Source of the DNA: Flavobacterium lindanitolerans
Lineage (GTDB): Bacteria > Bacteroidota > Bacteroidia > Flavobacteriales > Flavobacteriaceae
Assembly: GCF_002846575.1 (NCBI RefSeq)
Contig: NZ_PJND01000007.1
Span: 310,001 to 374,000 of the forward strand
Reading direction: 5' to 3'
DNA length: 64,000 nucleotides
The notes beneath the pieces were generated by a model. That model was not told where the DNA came from, ran no database searches, and saw only the letters and a list, made by a program, of their open reading frames with translations. Positions 7,587 to 16,494 of the stretch are shown piece after piece. Position 1 is the stretch's first letter; every line of letters starts with the position of its first letter. The position numbers and the translations under genes were made by a program.

Positions 7587-8822
7587 ATGTCAGACTTATT
7601 ATTACCACCAGAATTACGATATGCCGATATCATCAAACAAAGACAGAATGAAGACGGAAGCGAGCTATCCATTCTGAACTTAGGACCGACACACCCGGCT
7701 ACTCACGGTATTTTCCAGAACATTCTTTTAATGGATGGGGAACGAATCGTAGAAGGAGAAGGTACCGTTGGTTATATCCATCGCGCATTTGAAAAAATTG
7801 CTGAAAACAGACCTTTCTATCAAATCACACCTTTGACCGACAGGATGAATTACTGTTCGTCTCCTATAAACAATATGGGATGGTGGATGACTTTGGAAAA
7901 GGCTCTAAATATAGAAGTTCCTAAAAGAGTACAATACCTACGGGTAATCATAATGGAGTTAGCGCGTATTGCTGACCATATCATTTGCAACTCGGTTTTG
8001 GGTGTGGATACCGGAGCCCTGACAGGCTTTTTATATGTATTCCAGTTTAGGGAAAAAATTTACGAAATCTACGAAGAAATCTGTGGTGCCAGGCTAACGA
8101 CCAACATGGGTAGAATTGGAGGTTTTGAAAGAGAATGGAGTCCTGCTGCATTCCGAAAAATTAATGAATTTCTTGAAGAGTTCCCTCCTGTTTGGGAACA
8201 ATTCGAAAAATTGCTGACCCGTAACCGAATTTTCATGGACAGGACTATTAACGTAGGTCCTATTTCTGCAGAACGCGCCATGAGCTACGGATTCACAGGC
8301 CCGAATTTAAGAGCTACCGGTGTTGATTATGACATTCGCGTTATGCAACCGTACAGTTCTTATGAAGATTTCGAATTTAATGTACCGGTTGGAAAATCCG
8401 GCGACACTTATGACCGATTCTGTGTTAGAAATGCAGAAGTTTGGGAAAGTATCAGCATCATCAAGCAAGCTCTGGCAAAAATGCCTGAAGGTCCTTACCA
8501 TGCAGATGTTCCGGATTATTATCTTCCGCCAAAAGAAGATGTCTATACTACAATGGAAGCCTTGATTTACCACTTTAAAATTGTAATGGGAGAAATTCCT
8601 GTTCCGGTGACAGAAGTATACCATCCTGTTGAAGGCGGTAATGGTGAATTAGGATTCTATCTGATAACTGATGGAAGCAGAACACCTTACAGACTGCATT
8701 TCAGAAGACCATGCTTTATTTACTATCAGGCATTCAATGAAATGGTAAAAGGCCAAATGCTTTCAGATGCGATTGCTACGCTGTCAAGTTTGAACGTAAT
8801 TGCAGGAGAATTAGACGCATAA
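7587..8822 (+). CDS. nuoD: NADH-quinone oxidoreductase subunit D (49 kDa)
   Basis: The product has 411 residues and forms the quinone-binding pocket together with NuoB. GPTHPATHGIFQ near the N-terminus holds the conserved His of the quinone head-group site, and the C-terminus ends IAGELDA close to the typical ...GE(I/V)DR ending. It belongs to the [NiFe]-hydrogenase large-subunit superfamily but lacks the Ni ligands. An in-frame ATG at 7506 would add 27 residues and overlap nuoC by 59 bases. I prefer ATG 7587 (MSDLLLPPELRYADII), which lies 22 bases after nuoC. Confidence 0.96.
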   Translation: MSDLLLPPELRYADIIKQRQNEDGSELSILNLGPTHPATHGIFQNILLMDGERIVEGEGTVGYIHRAFEKIAENRPFYQITPLTDRMNYCSSPINNMGWWMTLEKALNIEVPKRVQYLRVIIMELARIADHIICNSVLGVDTGALTGFLYVFQFREKIYEIYEEICGARLTTNMGRIGGFEREWSPAAFRKINEFLEEFPPVWEQFEKLLTRNRIFMDRTINVGPISAERAMSYGFTGPNLRATGVDYDIRVMQPYSSYEDFEFNVPVGKSGDTYDRFCVRNAEVWESISIIKQALAKMPEGPYHADVPDYYLPPKEDVYTTMEALIYHFKIVMGEIPVPVTEVYHPVEGGNGELGFYLITDGSRTPYRLHFRRPCFIYYQAFNEMVKGQMLSDAIATLSSLNVIAGELDA

Positions 8823-8964
8823 CGATTTTAGATTTGGGGATTTTAGATTTAAGGTTTGAAGCCGCGAAAATCAAAAATCATAAATCTAAAATCAAAAAAT
8901 ATATTTAGGAGTATAAATTTTGAATGTCAGATCCGAATCTGAAATCAAAAATCTGAAATAGAAA
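8823..8964. repeat. nuoD-nuoE spacer with GATTTTAGATTT direct and inverted repeats
   Basis: GATTTTAGATTT occurs at 8824-8835 and again at 8839-8850. Its reverse complement follows: GATTTTAGATTTA at 8839-8851 pairs perfectly with TAAATCTAAAATC at 8881-8893, a 13-bp stem with a 29-base loop. Further AATCTGAAATC/AAATCTGAAAT words occupy 8934-8962. There is no coding potential. It belongs to the same repeat family as the nuoA-nuoB spacer. Confidence 0.75.
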
Positions 8965-9495
8965 ATGGAACGTTTAAATATCAAACAAGAAATAAATATC
9001 ACAGAAGCATTGATGGAACGCATCAACGAGCTTTTGAGCCATTATCCGGCAGACAAGAAAAAGTCGGCCCTTTTGCCAGTCCTGCATGATGTTCAGGATG
9101 CCCATGACAATTGGCTGAGCGTTGAACTGATGGATAAGGTTGCCGAAATACTTGAAATAAAGCCAATCGAGGTTTATGAAGTTGTATCTTTTTATACGAT
9201 GTTCAATCAAAGACCGGTTGGAAAATATATGTTTGAGTTCTGTCAGACTTCGCCTTGCTGTTTGAGAGGTGTTGAAAATCTGATGGATTATACCTGTGAC
9301 AAACTGGGCGTTAAAGTTGGCGAGCCAACAGCAGACGGAATGTTTGAGGTACGTGGAGTTGAATGTCTCGGAGCTTGCGGTTATGCACCTATGATGCAGC
9401 TTGGTGACTTTTTCCAGGAAAATCTGACAAAAGACAAAATCGACCAACTTATTGCTGATTGCAGAGATAACAAGGTTATATTACACGATAAATAA
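8965..9495 (+). CDS. nuoE: NADH-quinone oxidoreductase subunit E (24 kDa, [2Fe-2S] N1a)
   Basis: The 176-residue thioredoxin-fold ferredoxin carries the N1a [2Fe-2S] ligands Cys93-x4-Cys98 (CQTSPC) and Cys134-x3-Cys138 (CLGAC). With NuoF and NuoG it forms the NADH-dehydrogenase module. The stop at 9493-9495 lies one base before the nuoF start codon. Confidence 0.97.
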   Translation: MERLNIKQEINITEALMERINELLSHYPADKKKSALLPVLHDVQDAHDNWLSVELMDKVAEILEIKPIEVYEVVSFYTMFNQRPVGKYMFEFCQTSPCCLRGVENLMDYTCDKLGVKVGEPTADGMFEVRGVECLGACGYAPMMQLGDFFQENLTKDKIDQLIADCRDNKVILHDK

Positions 9496-9496
9496 T

Positions 9497-10864
9497 ATGT
9501 CAAAGAAAATATTATTAGAGAAAACAAGTATTCCGGGGATTAAAACCTATGAAGTTTATCGCCAAAACGGCGGGTATGCTTCTGTAGAAAAAGCCCTGAA
9601 ATCGATGACCCCTGATGAAGTTGTGGAAGAAGTAAAAGCTTCCGGATTGAGAGGTCGTGGTGGTGCTGGTTTCCCTACCGGAATGAAATGGAGCTTCATC
9701 GATAAAAAATCAGGAAAGCCAAGACATTTGGTTTGTAATGCCGATGAATCAGAACCGGGAACTTTTAAAGACCGTTTCCTGATGGAGTACATTCCTCACC
9801 TTCTTATTGAAGGAATGATTACTTCCAGCTATGCCTTAGAAGCAAACCTATCTTATATATACATCCGCGGTGAATATATGTGGGTGTATAAAATTCTTGA
9901 AAGAGCCATCAAAGAAGCCTATGCTGCAGGATGGCTTGGAAAAAACATTTTAGGAACCGGCTACAACCTTGACCTGTATGTTCATTGTGGTGGTGGTGCC
10001 TATATCTGCGGTGAAGAAACCGCTTTGATTGAATCACTGGAAGGAAAAAGAGGAAATCCCCGTATCAAGCCGCCATTCCCGGCGGTTTCCGGACTTTGGT
10101 CAAATCCTACCGTAGTAAACAACGTAGAGTCGATTGCGGCAGTGCCATGGATTGTTAACAATACCGGTGCAGAATATGCTAAAATCGGAATTGGAAGATC
10201 AACCGGAACCAAATTGATTTCTGCTTCAGGACACATCAAAAACCCTGGTGTTTATGAAATCGAATTGGGACTTAGTGTTGATGAATTCATGAACTCTGAT
10301 GAATATTTGGGCGGAATGATTGACGACAGGCCTTTAAAAGCGTTTGTTCCGGGAGGTTCGTCTGTTCCTGTTCTGCCAGCCAATTTGATTTATAAGACTG
10401 CAAATGGTGAAGACCGTCTGATGTCTTACGAATCATTAAGCGATGGCGGATTTGCTACCGGTTCCATGTTAGGTTCCGGCGGATTTATAGTATACAACGA
10501 TACCGCTTGTATTGTTAGAAACACCTGGAATTTCTCCAGATTCTACCACCACGAAAGCTGCGGACAGTGTTCGCCTTGCCGTGAAGGAACAGGCTGGCTT
10601 GAAAAAGTATTGCACAGAATTGAAAACGGCCATGGCCGCGAAGAAGATATTGACCTGCTTTGGAGCATCCAGAGCAAGATTGAAGGAAACACAATTTGTC
10701 CTTTAGGTGATGCTGCTGCCTGGCCGGTTGCCGCTGCAATCCGTCACTTTAGAGATGAATTCGAATATCATGTCCGTTTCCCGGAAAAAATAAAAAACAG
10801 AGACCATTTCGTAAACGAGCCTTTTGAAAAGGTGAGACATTTGGTTGGAAAACAAACAGTTTAA
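9497..10864 (+). CDS. nuoF: NADH-quinone oxidoreductase subunit F (51 kDa, FMN and NADH binding)
   Basis: The product has 455 residues and oxidises NADH through FMN. GRGGAGFPTG (53-62) is the FMN/NADH-binding glycine-rich loop. The N3 [4Fe-4S] ligands are Cys355-x2-Cys358-x2-Cys361 (SCGQCSPC) and Cys401 (NTICPLGD). A TTG-type upstream extension (from 9452) would overlap nuoE heavily, so ATG 9497 is used. It is followed by a 198-base repeat-rich gap before nuoG. Confidence 0.97.
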   Translation: MSKKILLEKTSIPGIKTYEVYRQNGGYASVEKALKSMTPDEVVEEVKASGLRGRGGAGFPTGMKWSFIDKKSGKPRHLVCNADESEPGTFKDRFLMEYIPHLLIEGMITSSYALEANLSYIYIRGEYMWVYKILERAIKEAYAAGWLGKNILGTGYNLDLYVHCGGGAYICGEETALIESLEGKRGNPRIKPPFPAVSGLWSNPTVVNNVESIAAVPWIVNNTGAEYAKIGIGRSTGTKLISASGHIKNPGVYEIELGLSVDEFMNSDEYLGGMIDDRPLKAFVPGGSSVPVLPANLIYKTANGEDRLMSYESLSDGGFATGSMLGSGGFIVYNDTACIVRNTWNFSRFYHHESCGQCSPCREGTGWLEKVLHRIENGHGREEDIDLLWSIQSKIEGNTICPLGDAAAWPVAAAIRHFRDEFEYHVRFPEKIKNRDHFVNEPFEKVRHLVGKQTV

Positions 10865-11062
10865 ATTTAGTCAGAAGTCAGAAAGGCGAAAGTATTAAAG
10901 TCGAATGTCATAAGGTCAAAAGGTATAAAGTCGGAAACCCTAAAGTCAAAAGTCGGAAGGTATAGAGCCAGATGATTTTAACGCCTTAAAACTTTATAAC
11001 TTCAAGACTTTACACTTTAAGACTTTACAACTTTAAGACTTTATCTTATCAAGAATAAAAAA
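10865..11062. repeat. nuoF-nuoG spacer built of AAAGTC / GACTTT stutter repeats
   Basis: The left half repeats AAAGTC-type words (for example 10897-10902, 10927-10932 and 10942-10947). The right half carries the complementary GACTTTA words (11006-11012, 11021-11027 and 11037-11043), including a 14-bp direct repeat ACTTTAAGACTTTA at 11014-11027 and 11030-11043. The two halves can pair into a long imperfect hairpin. No gene is seen. Confidence 0.75.
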
Positions 11063-12106
11063 ATGAAAGTAACAATAGACGGTCAAACCATAGAAGTAGA
11101 ACCAGGAACCACTATCCTGCAGGCTGCTCGAATGATCGGTGGCGAATCGGTTCCGCCAACGATGTGCTATTATTCAAAACTGAAAGGTTCTGGCGGAAAA
11201 TGCCGTGCCTGCCTGGTTGAAGTTTCCAAAGGAAGCGATGCGAATCCAACACCAATGCCAAAATTGGTAGCTTCATGCGTTACAGGCGTAATGGATGGTA
11301 TGGAAGTAAACAGCATCAAATCAGAGCGGGTTACAGACGCCAGAAAAGCAGTTACTGAATTCTTGCTGATTAACCACCCATTGGATTGTCCGGTTTGCGA
11401 CCAGGCCGGAGAATGTGATCTTCAGAACTTGAGTTTCAAACACGGAAAATCACAGACCCGTTATATTGAAGAAAAAAGGACTTTCGAGCCGGAAGACATA
11501 GGCCCGAATATCCAATTGCACATGAACCGTTGTATTTTGTGCTACAGATGTGTTATGGTTGCAGACCAGCTAACAGACAACCGTGTTCACGGTGTTGTTG
11601 ACAGAGGTGACCATTCCAACATTTCAACCTGTATTTCAAAAGCAATCGACAATGAATTTTCAGGAAACATGATTGATGTTTGTCCTGTTGGAGCATTGAC
11701 AGACAAAACTTTCCGTTTCAAATCGAGAGTATGGTTCAACAAACCATTCAACGCCCACAGAAACTGTGACAAATGCTGCGGTAAAACAACCGTATGGATG
11801 TTTGGAAACGAAATTCAAAGAGTTACCGGAAGAAAAGACGAATTCCATGAAGTGGAAGAATTCATTTGTAACGAATGCCGTTTTGACCATAAAAATGTAG
11901 AAGACTGGGTTATTGAAGGTCCAAGAAAATTCGAAAAAGATTCGGTTATCAACCAAAACAATTACACCAGAAAATTAGATACGGTTGTTATCGAAACAGA
12001 AAAAGGAATCCTGAAAGGCCGTGAACAGGACAGAAGAAAAATCAGTATGGCAGCCGTTCCTTTGAGAAAAGAAGAGGAACAGGAATTTAAGGAAGGTAAT
12101 ATTTAG
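11063..12106 (+). CDS. nuoG: NADH-quinone oxidoreductase subunit G, short form lacking the molybdopterin-type domain
   Basis: The product has 347 residues, versus roughly 700-900 in proteobacterial NuoG. The N-terminal ferredoxin-like domain holds N1b (Cys35, Cys47, Cys50, Cys72), then the N5 motif (His105, Cys109, Cys112, Cys118) and N4 (Cys157, Cys160, Cys163, Cys207). A remnant of the following domain keeps a CDKC (235-238) and CNEC (269-272) pair that could bind one more metal or cluster. The rest of the molybdopterin-like domain is absent and the C-terminus is a charged tail. It is intact in frame, so this is a naturally short form as seen in Bacteroidota rather than a truncation artefact. 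nuoH follows 5 bases later. Confidence 0.95.
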   Translation: MKVTIDGQTIEVEPGTTILQAARMIGGESVPPTMCYYSKLKGSGGKCRACLVEVSKGSDANPTPMPKLVASCVTGVMDGMEVNSIKSERVTDARKAVTEFLLINHPLDCPVCDQAGECDLQNLSFKHGKSQTRYIEEKRTFEPEDIGPNIQLHMNRCILCYRCVMVADQLTDNRVHGVVDRGDHSNISTCISKAIDNEFSGNMIDVCPVGALTDKTFRFKSRVWFNKPFNAHRNCDKCCGKTTVWMFGNEIQRVTGRKDEFHEVEEFICNECRFDHKNVEDWVIEGPRKFEKDSVINQNNYTRKLDTVVIETEKGILKGREQDRRKISMAAVPLRKEEEQEFKEGNI

Positions 12107-12111
12107 ATAAG

Positions 12112-13143
12112 ATGGACAGTACGATAATCATAGAAAAAGGAGTTTTTATTGTCATAATCTTTGCTATCACTATGTTGATGGCGATGTATTCTACGCTTGC
12201 CGAAAGAAAAATCGCTGCCTGGCTTCAAGACCGTATCGGACCAAACAGAGCTGGAAAAGGTGGGGTTTTACAACCGCTTGCTGACGGACTTAAATTATTT
12301 TCAAAAGAAGAATTCCTTCCTAACACACCTAACAAATTCTTATTCGTAGTAGGTCCTGCCATCTCTATGAGCGTTGCTTTAATGACCAGTGCCGTTATTC
12401 CGTGGGGAGACAAACTGCACCTGTTTGGAAGAGATATTGTTTTGCAGGCTACAGATATTGACGTTGCCATTTTATACGTATTCGGAGTATTGTCTGTTGG
12501 AGTATACGGAATCATGATTGGAGGTTGGGCATCCAACAACAAATTCTCATTGATGTCTGCTATGCGTGCAGCTTCCCAAATGATTTCTTATGAAATTGCT
12601 ATGGGACTTTCAATCATTGCTTTGCTGATGATGGAGGGAACCCTGAGCTTGCGCGAAATCTCAGCCAACCAAAGCGGCATGCACTGGAATGTTTTCTATC
12701 AGCCTTTGGGCTTTATTATTTTTCTGGTATGTTCTTTTGCCGAAACAAACAGAACTCCTTTTGACCTTGCAGAATGTGAAGCCGAATTAATTGGGGGTTA
12801 CCATACGGAATACTCTTCCATGAGAATGGGATTCTATCTTTTTGCCGAGTACGCGAGTATGTTCATATCATCAACCATTTTGGCCGTTCTTTATTTTGGA
12901 GGCTACAACTATCCGGGAATGGAATGGGCTGTTGAAAACTGGGGTGTCAATCCGGCAAACATCATTGGAATAGTCGTATTGTTTATAAAAATATGTTTCT
13001 TCATCTTCTTCTTTATGTGGGTAAGATGGACGATACCGAGATTCCGTTACGACCAGCTGATGCGATTGGGATGGAAAGCCTTGATTCCACTGGCAATAGC
13101 AAACATTATAGTAACCGCAGTAGTAATGCTGTTGGTTCAATAA
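12112..13143 (+). CDS. nuoH: NADH-quinone oxidoreductase subunit H
   Basis: A 343-residue membrane subunit with about eight helices that docks the peripheral arm and lines the quinone channel. AERKIAAWLQDRIGPNRAG near residue 30 and the ETNRTPFDLAECEAELIGGY loop near residue 215 are the family signatures (acidic residues of the E-channel). It is followed by a 65-base spacer with weak AATCTTAAATC-type repeats before nuoI. Confidence 0.98.
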   Translation: MDSTIIIEKGVFIVIIFAITMLMAMYSTLAERKIAAWLQDRIGPNRAGKGGVLQPLADGLKLFSKEEFLPNTPNKFLFVVGPAISMSVALMTSAVIPWGDKLHLFGRDIVLQATDIDVAILYVFGVLSVGVYGIMIGGWASNNKFSLMSAMRAASQMISYEIAMGLSIIALLMMEGTLSLREISANQSGMHWNVFYQPLGFIIFLVCSFAETNRTPFDLAECEAELIGGYHTEYSSMRMGFYLFAEYASMFISSTILAVLYFGGYNYPGMEWAVENWGVNPANIIGIVVLFIKICFFIFFFMWVRWTIPRFRYDQLMRLGWKALIPLAIANIIVTAVVMLLVQ

Positions 13144-13208
13144 ATCAGGATTAATAAAAAGATTTAGAAGGGATATTTCCAATCAAAAATCTTAAATCAT
13201 ATATCAAA

Positions 13209-13754
13209 ATGAGTATAGAAACTATATCATTATCGGGAAGAAAGAAGGAGGTTTCCAACAAAAAGATGAATTTTTGGGAAAGCCTTTATCTTGTGGCAAT
13301 CGTAAAAGGATTGTTAATCACTATTAAGCACTTATTCACCAGAAAAGTAACGATTAAATATCCGGAACAGGTTCGTCCAATGAGCCCTGTTTACCGCGGA
13401 CAGCATATGCTCATGCGTGATGAAGAAGGTCGCGAGCGCTGTACTGCCTGTGGTTTGTGCGCACTATCCTGCCCTGCGGAAGCCATTACGATGAAAGCAG
13501 AAGAAAGAAAGCCGGATGAAAAACACCTGTACAGAGAAGAGAAATATGCTTCTATCTACGAAATTAATATGTTACGTTGCATTTTCTGTGGCTTGTGTGA
13601 AGAAGCTTGCCCTAAACAGGCCATCTATCTGACTACATCTAAAAAGATTGTAAAGGCAAATTATGAGAGAGACGAATTTATTTATGGAAAAGATAAGTTG
13701 GTTATGCCTTTAGAACAGGCTTTGAATAATACTAAATTGAAAACGGCTAATTAA
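13209..13754 (+). CDS. nuoI: NADH-quinone oxidoreductase subunit I (two [4Fe-4S])
   Basis: The 181-residue ferredoxin-like subunit has two CxxCxxCxxxCP motifs: RCTACGLCALSCPAEAI and RCIFCGLCEEACPKQAI. These bind clusters N6a and N6b, which relay electrons to N2. An N-terminal amphipathic segment precedes them. nuoJ begins one base after its stop. Confidence 0.98.
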   Translation: MSIETISLSGRKKEVSNKKMNFWESLYLVAIVKGLLITIKHLFTRKVTIKYPEQVRPMSPVYRGQHMLMRDEEGRERCTACGLCALSCPAEAITMKAEERKPDEKHLYREEKYASIYEINMLRCIFCGLCEEACPKQAIYLTTSKKIVKANYERDEFIYGKDKLVMPLEQALNNTKLKTAN

Positions 13755-13755
13755 T

Positions 13756-14274
13756 ATGTTGACAACTGTATTTTATATTTTATCCGCAATTACTTTAGCT
13801 ACTGCGTTCCTGACGATTTTTTCCAGAAATCCGATTCATAGCGCAATCTATCTGGTAATCTGTTTCTTTTCAATAGCCGGACACTATTTGCTGTTCAATG
13901 CACAATTCCTGGCTGTTGTACACATCATAGTATATTCCGGAGCAATTATGATTCTCTTGCTCTTTACGATAATGTTAATGAACCTCAACAAAGAAGACGA
14001 AAAACACAAAAGCGGGCTTACGATACTCGCAGCAGTGGCTTCTTTCTGTCTGGTGGCTTTTGTACTTTTGGCTGCTTTCATAAAATCAATGCCAATTATT
14101 GAGGAATATTATGTTTCTGGTGAAGATTACCAGTCCATCAAAGTTTTGGGACAGGTATTGCTTGATGAGAAAAACGGCTTCATGATTCCATTTGAATTTG
14201 CGTCAGTATTGTTATTAGTATCTATGATTGGAGCAGTTCTATTGTCTAAAAAAGAAGAAAAAATAAGCTTATAG
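13756..14274 (+). CDS. nuoJ: NADH-quinone oxidoreductase subunit J
   Basis: A 172-residue membrane subunit with five predicted helices. The VVHIIVYSGAIMILLLF segment includes the conserved pi-bulge helix of NuoJ/ND6, which couples quinone reduction to proton pumping. Two bases separate it from nuoK. Confidence 0.96.
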   Translation: MLTTVFYILSAITLATAFLTIFSRNPIHSAIYLVICFFSIAGHYLLFNAQFLAVVHIIVYSGAIMILLLFTIMLMNLNKEDEKHKSGLTILAAVASFCLVAFVLLAAFIKSMPIIEEYYVSGEDYQSIKVLGQVLLDEKNGFMIPFEFASVLLLVSMIGAVLLSKKEEKISL

Positions 14275-14276
14275 TT

Positions 14277-14597
14277 ATGCAGAATGTTTTACAGGAAATA
14301 GGCATTAACAACTACATCTATCTTTCTACGATACTGTTTTGTATCGGGATATTTGGAGTTCTGTTCAGAAGAAATGCCATCGTAATGTTTATGTCAATTG
14401 AGATTATGCTAAATGCGGTAAATCTTTTGCTGGTTGTCTTTTCAACCTACCATCAGGATGCAGCAGGACAAGTATTCGTATTTTTCTCTATGGCCGTTGC
14501 TGCAGCAGAAGTTGCAGTTGGTTTGGCTATTCTGGTGGGAATTTACAGAAACATTCATTCGATTGATATTGATAAATTAAAAAATTTAAAAGGATAA
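14277..14597 (+). CDS. nuoK: NADH-quinone oxidoreductase subunit K
   Basis: A 106-residue, three-helix membrane subunit (ND4L homologue). MSIEIMLNAVNLLL and AAAEVAVGLAILVGIYR carry the two conserved membrane glutamates of the proton path. It is tightly linked to nuoJ (2 bases) and nuoL (6 bases). Confidence 0.97.
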   Translation: MQNVLQEIGINNYIYLSTILFCIGIFGVLFRRNAIVMFMSIEIMLNAVNLLLVVFSTYHQDAAGQVFVFFSMAVAAAEVAVGLAILVGIYRNIHSIDIDKLKNLKG

Positions 14598-14603
14598 TCC
14601 CTA

Positions 14604-16484
14604 ATGGAGACAAGCTTACTATTATTTTTATTATTGGCGCCATTTGCAGGCTTTTTATTCAACGTATTCTTTGGAAAAAAAGTCAGCCGCAATGTTTCCG
14701 GAACCATCGGGACTATTGCAGTTGCTGTTTCCTTTGGAATCGCATTAAACTTTTTCTTTCAGATAAACAGTACAAAACAGCCTATACTCATTGACCTGTT
14801 TCACTGGATGACACTTGGAAACTTTGACGTTAGCTTCAGCTTTCTGTTAGACCAGCTGTCTGTTCTTTGGTTACTTTTCGTAACAGGAATCGGTACTTTA
14901 ATTCATATCTATTCCATAAGCTATATGCACGATGATGAAAATCTGCATAAGTTTTTTGCTTACCTCAACCTGTTTATTTTCTTCATGATAACACTGGTTA
15001 CAGGTTCAAACCTGTTAATCATGTTCATAGGCTGGGAAGGTGTTGGATTATGCTCCTACCTGCTTATCGGGTTCTGGTATAAAAACCAGGATTACAACGA
15101 TGCGGCTAAAAAAGCATTTATCATGAACAGAATCGGAGACCTTGGATTCTTAATCGGAATTTTCACCCTCGGTTACCTGTTCAGCTCTGTTGATTTCACA
15201 ACAATTAAAGCCATAGTAGCTTCAGGGCGTACGGTTGATTTAGGATGGCTTGCTTTTGGAACACTATGTCTTTTTATTGGTGCTTCGGGAAAATCAGCTC
15301 AGATTCCATTATACACATGGCTTCCTGACGCGATGGCTGGACCAACGCCGGTTTCTGCTTTAATCCACGCAGCAACGATGGTTACTGCCGGAATTTTTAT
15401 GATTACAAGATTGAACTTCATATTCGATTTGACACCAACTATCCAGATGGTTATAGCCATAATAGGCGCCATAACATCTTTAGTTGCTGCATTTATTGCT
15501 TTGGTTCAGAACGATATTAAAAAGGTTTTGGCTTATTCTACAGTGTCACAGCTTGGCTTAATGTTTTTGGCCTTAGGATTAGGCGCTTATGAAATTGCTG
15601 TTTTCCACGTAATCACACACGCTTTCTTCAAAGCTTGTCTGTTCTTAGGTTCGGGTTCTGTTATTCATGCTATGCACGGCGAACAGGACATGAGAAAAAT
15701 GGGTGGTTTAAGAAAATACATGAAGGTTACTTACATTACTTTCCTGATTGCAACTTTAGCCATTTCAGGTATTCCTATTTTTGCCGGTTTCTTCTCTAAG
15801 GACGAAATTCTGATGGTAGCTTTCCATGAAAACAAGGCATTGTGGGTTATCGCTTCATTAGCTTCAATCATGACTGCCTTCTACATGTTCCGTTTATTAT
15901 ACCTTACTTTCTTCAAAGAATTCAGAGGAACCGAGGAACAGAAACATCATTTGCACGAATCACCAGGCCTGATTACTTTCCCATTGATTGTATTGGCTAT
16001 ACTATCTACCATTGGAGGTTTTATCAGCTTCCCCGGACATAGCTGGTTGAACGAATACCTGAAGCCAATTTTTATTGGAGCAAGAGAAGAACACCACTTA
16101 GACAGCACTACTTTTATATTGATGGGAGTGGCAGTTGTGGGTGCCTTAATTGGTATTGGAATTGCCTATTCCAATTATATCAAAAAATCTCAGGTGCCTG
16201 CAGAAGACAATGAAATTACAGGATTCTCAAAAGTTTTATATAATAAGTTTTATGTAGATGAAATTTATATGGCGGTAATCGTGAAGCCAATCTATGCAAT
16301 AGCAAGCTTCTCGAAAAACTTTATCGAAACAGCCTTATCAGGATTTATTTTCGGATTGGGCAAAGTCACAAATATGGTTGGAACGCAAGGAAGAGTACTT
16401 CAAAACGGAAGCGTGGGATTCTATCTTTTTGTTTTTGTTATCGGAACTGCTTCAATTATCGCTTATTTATTTTTAGCTCAATAA
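14604..16484 (+). CDS. nuoL: NADH-quinone oxidoreductase subunit L (antiporter-like)
   Basis: A 626-residue polytopic antiporter-like subunit at the distal end of the membrane arm. FIGWEGVGLCSYLLIGFW and SAQIPLYTWLPDAMAGPTPV with SALIHAATMVTAG are the classical ND5 signatures with the pumping Glu and Lys residues. The C-terminal region holds the long lateral helix and final transmembrane helix. Length and motifs are complete. Confidence 0.98.
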   Translation: METSLLLFLLLAPFAGFLFNVFFGKKVSRNVSGTIGTIAVAVSFGIALNFFFQINSTKQPILIDLFHWMTLGNFDVSFSFLLDQLSVLWLLFVTGIGTLIHIYSISYMHDDENLHKFFAYLNLFIFFMITLVTGSNLLIMFIGWEGVGLCSYLLIGFWYKNQDYNDAAKKAFIMNRIGDLGFLIGIFTLGYLFSSVDFTTIKAIVASGRTVDLGWLAFGTLCLFIGASGKSAQIPLYTWLPDAMAGPTPVSALIHAATMVTAGIFMITRLNFIFDLTPTIQMVIAIIGAITSLVAAFIALVQNDIKKVLAYSTVSQLGLMFLALGLGAYEIAVFHVITHAFFKACLFLGSGSVIHAMHGEQDMRKMGGLRKYMKVTYITFLIATLAISGIPIFAGFFSKDEILMVAFHENKALWVIASLASIMTAFYMFRLLYLTFFKEFRGTEEQKHHLHESPGLITFPLIVLAILSTIGGFISFPGHSWLNEYLKPIFIGAREEHHLDSTTFILMGVAVVGALIGIGIAYSNYIKKSQVPAEDNEITGFSKVLYNKFYVDEIYMAVIVKPIYAIASFSKNFIETALSGFIFGLGKVTNMVGTQGRVLQNGSVGFYLFVFVIGTASIIAYLFLAQ

Positions 16485-16494
16485 TTCATCACTA

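Noticed and set aside
7154..7672. 172-codon open frame on the minus strand
   Set aside because: It lies opposite the well-supported nuoC and nuoD genes, has no motif and is a shadow of their codon structure.
8974..9447. 157-codon open frame on the minus strand
   Set aside because: It is antisense to nuoE with a composition-driven sequence and no domain.
10865..11062. CRISPR-like array between nuoF and nuoG
   Set aside because: Repeats are very short, degenerate, irregularly spaced and present in both orientations, with no uniform spacers and no cas genes.
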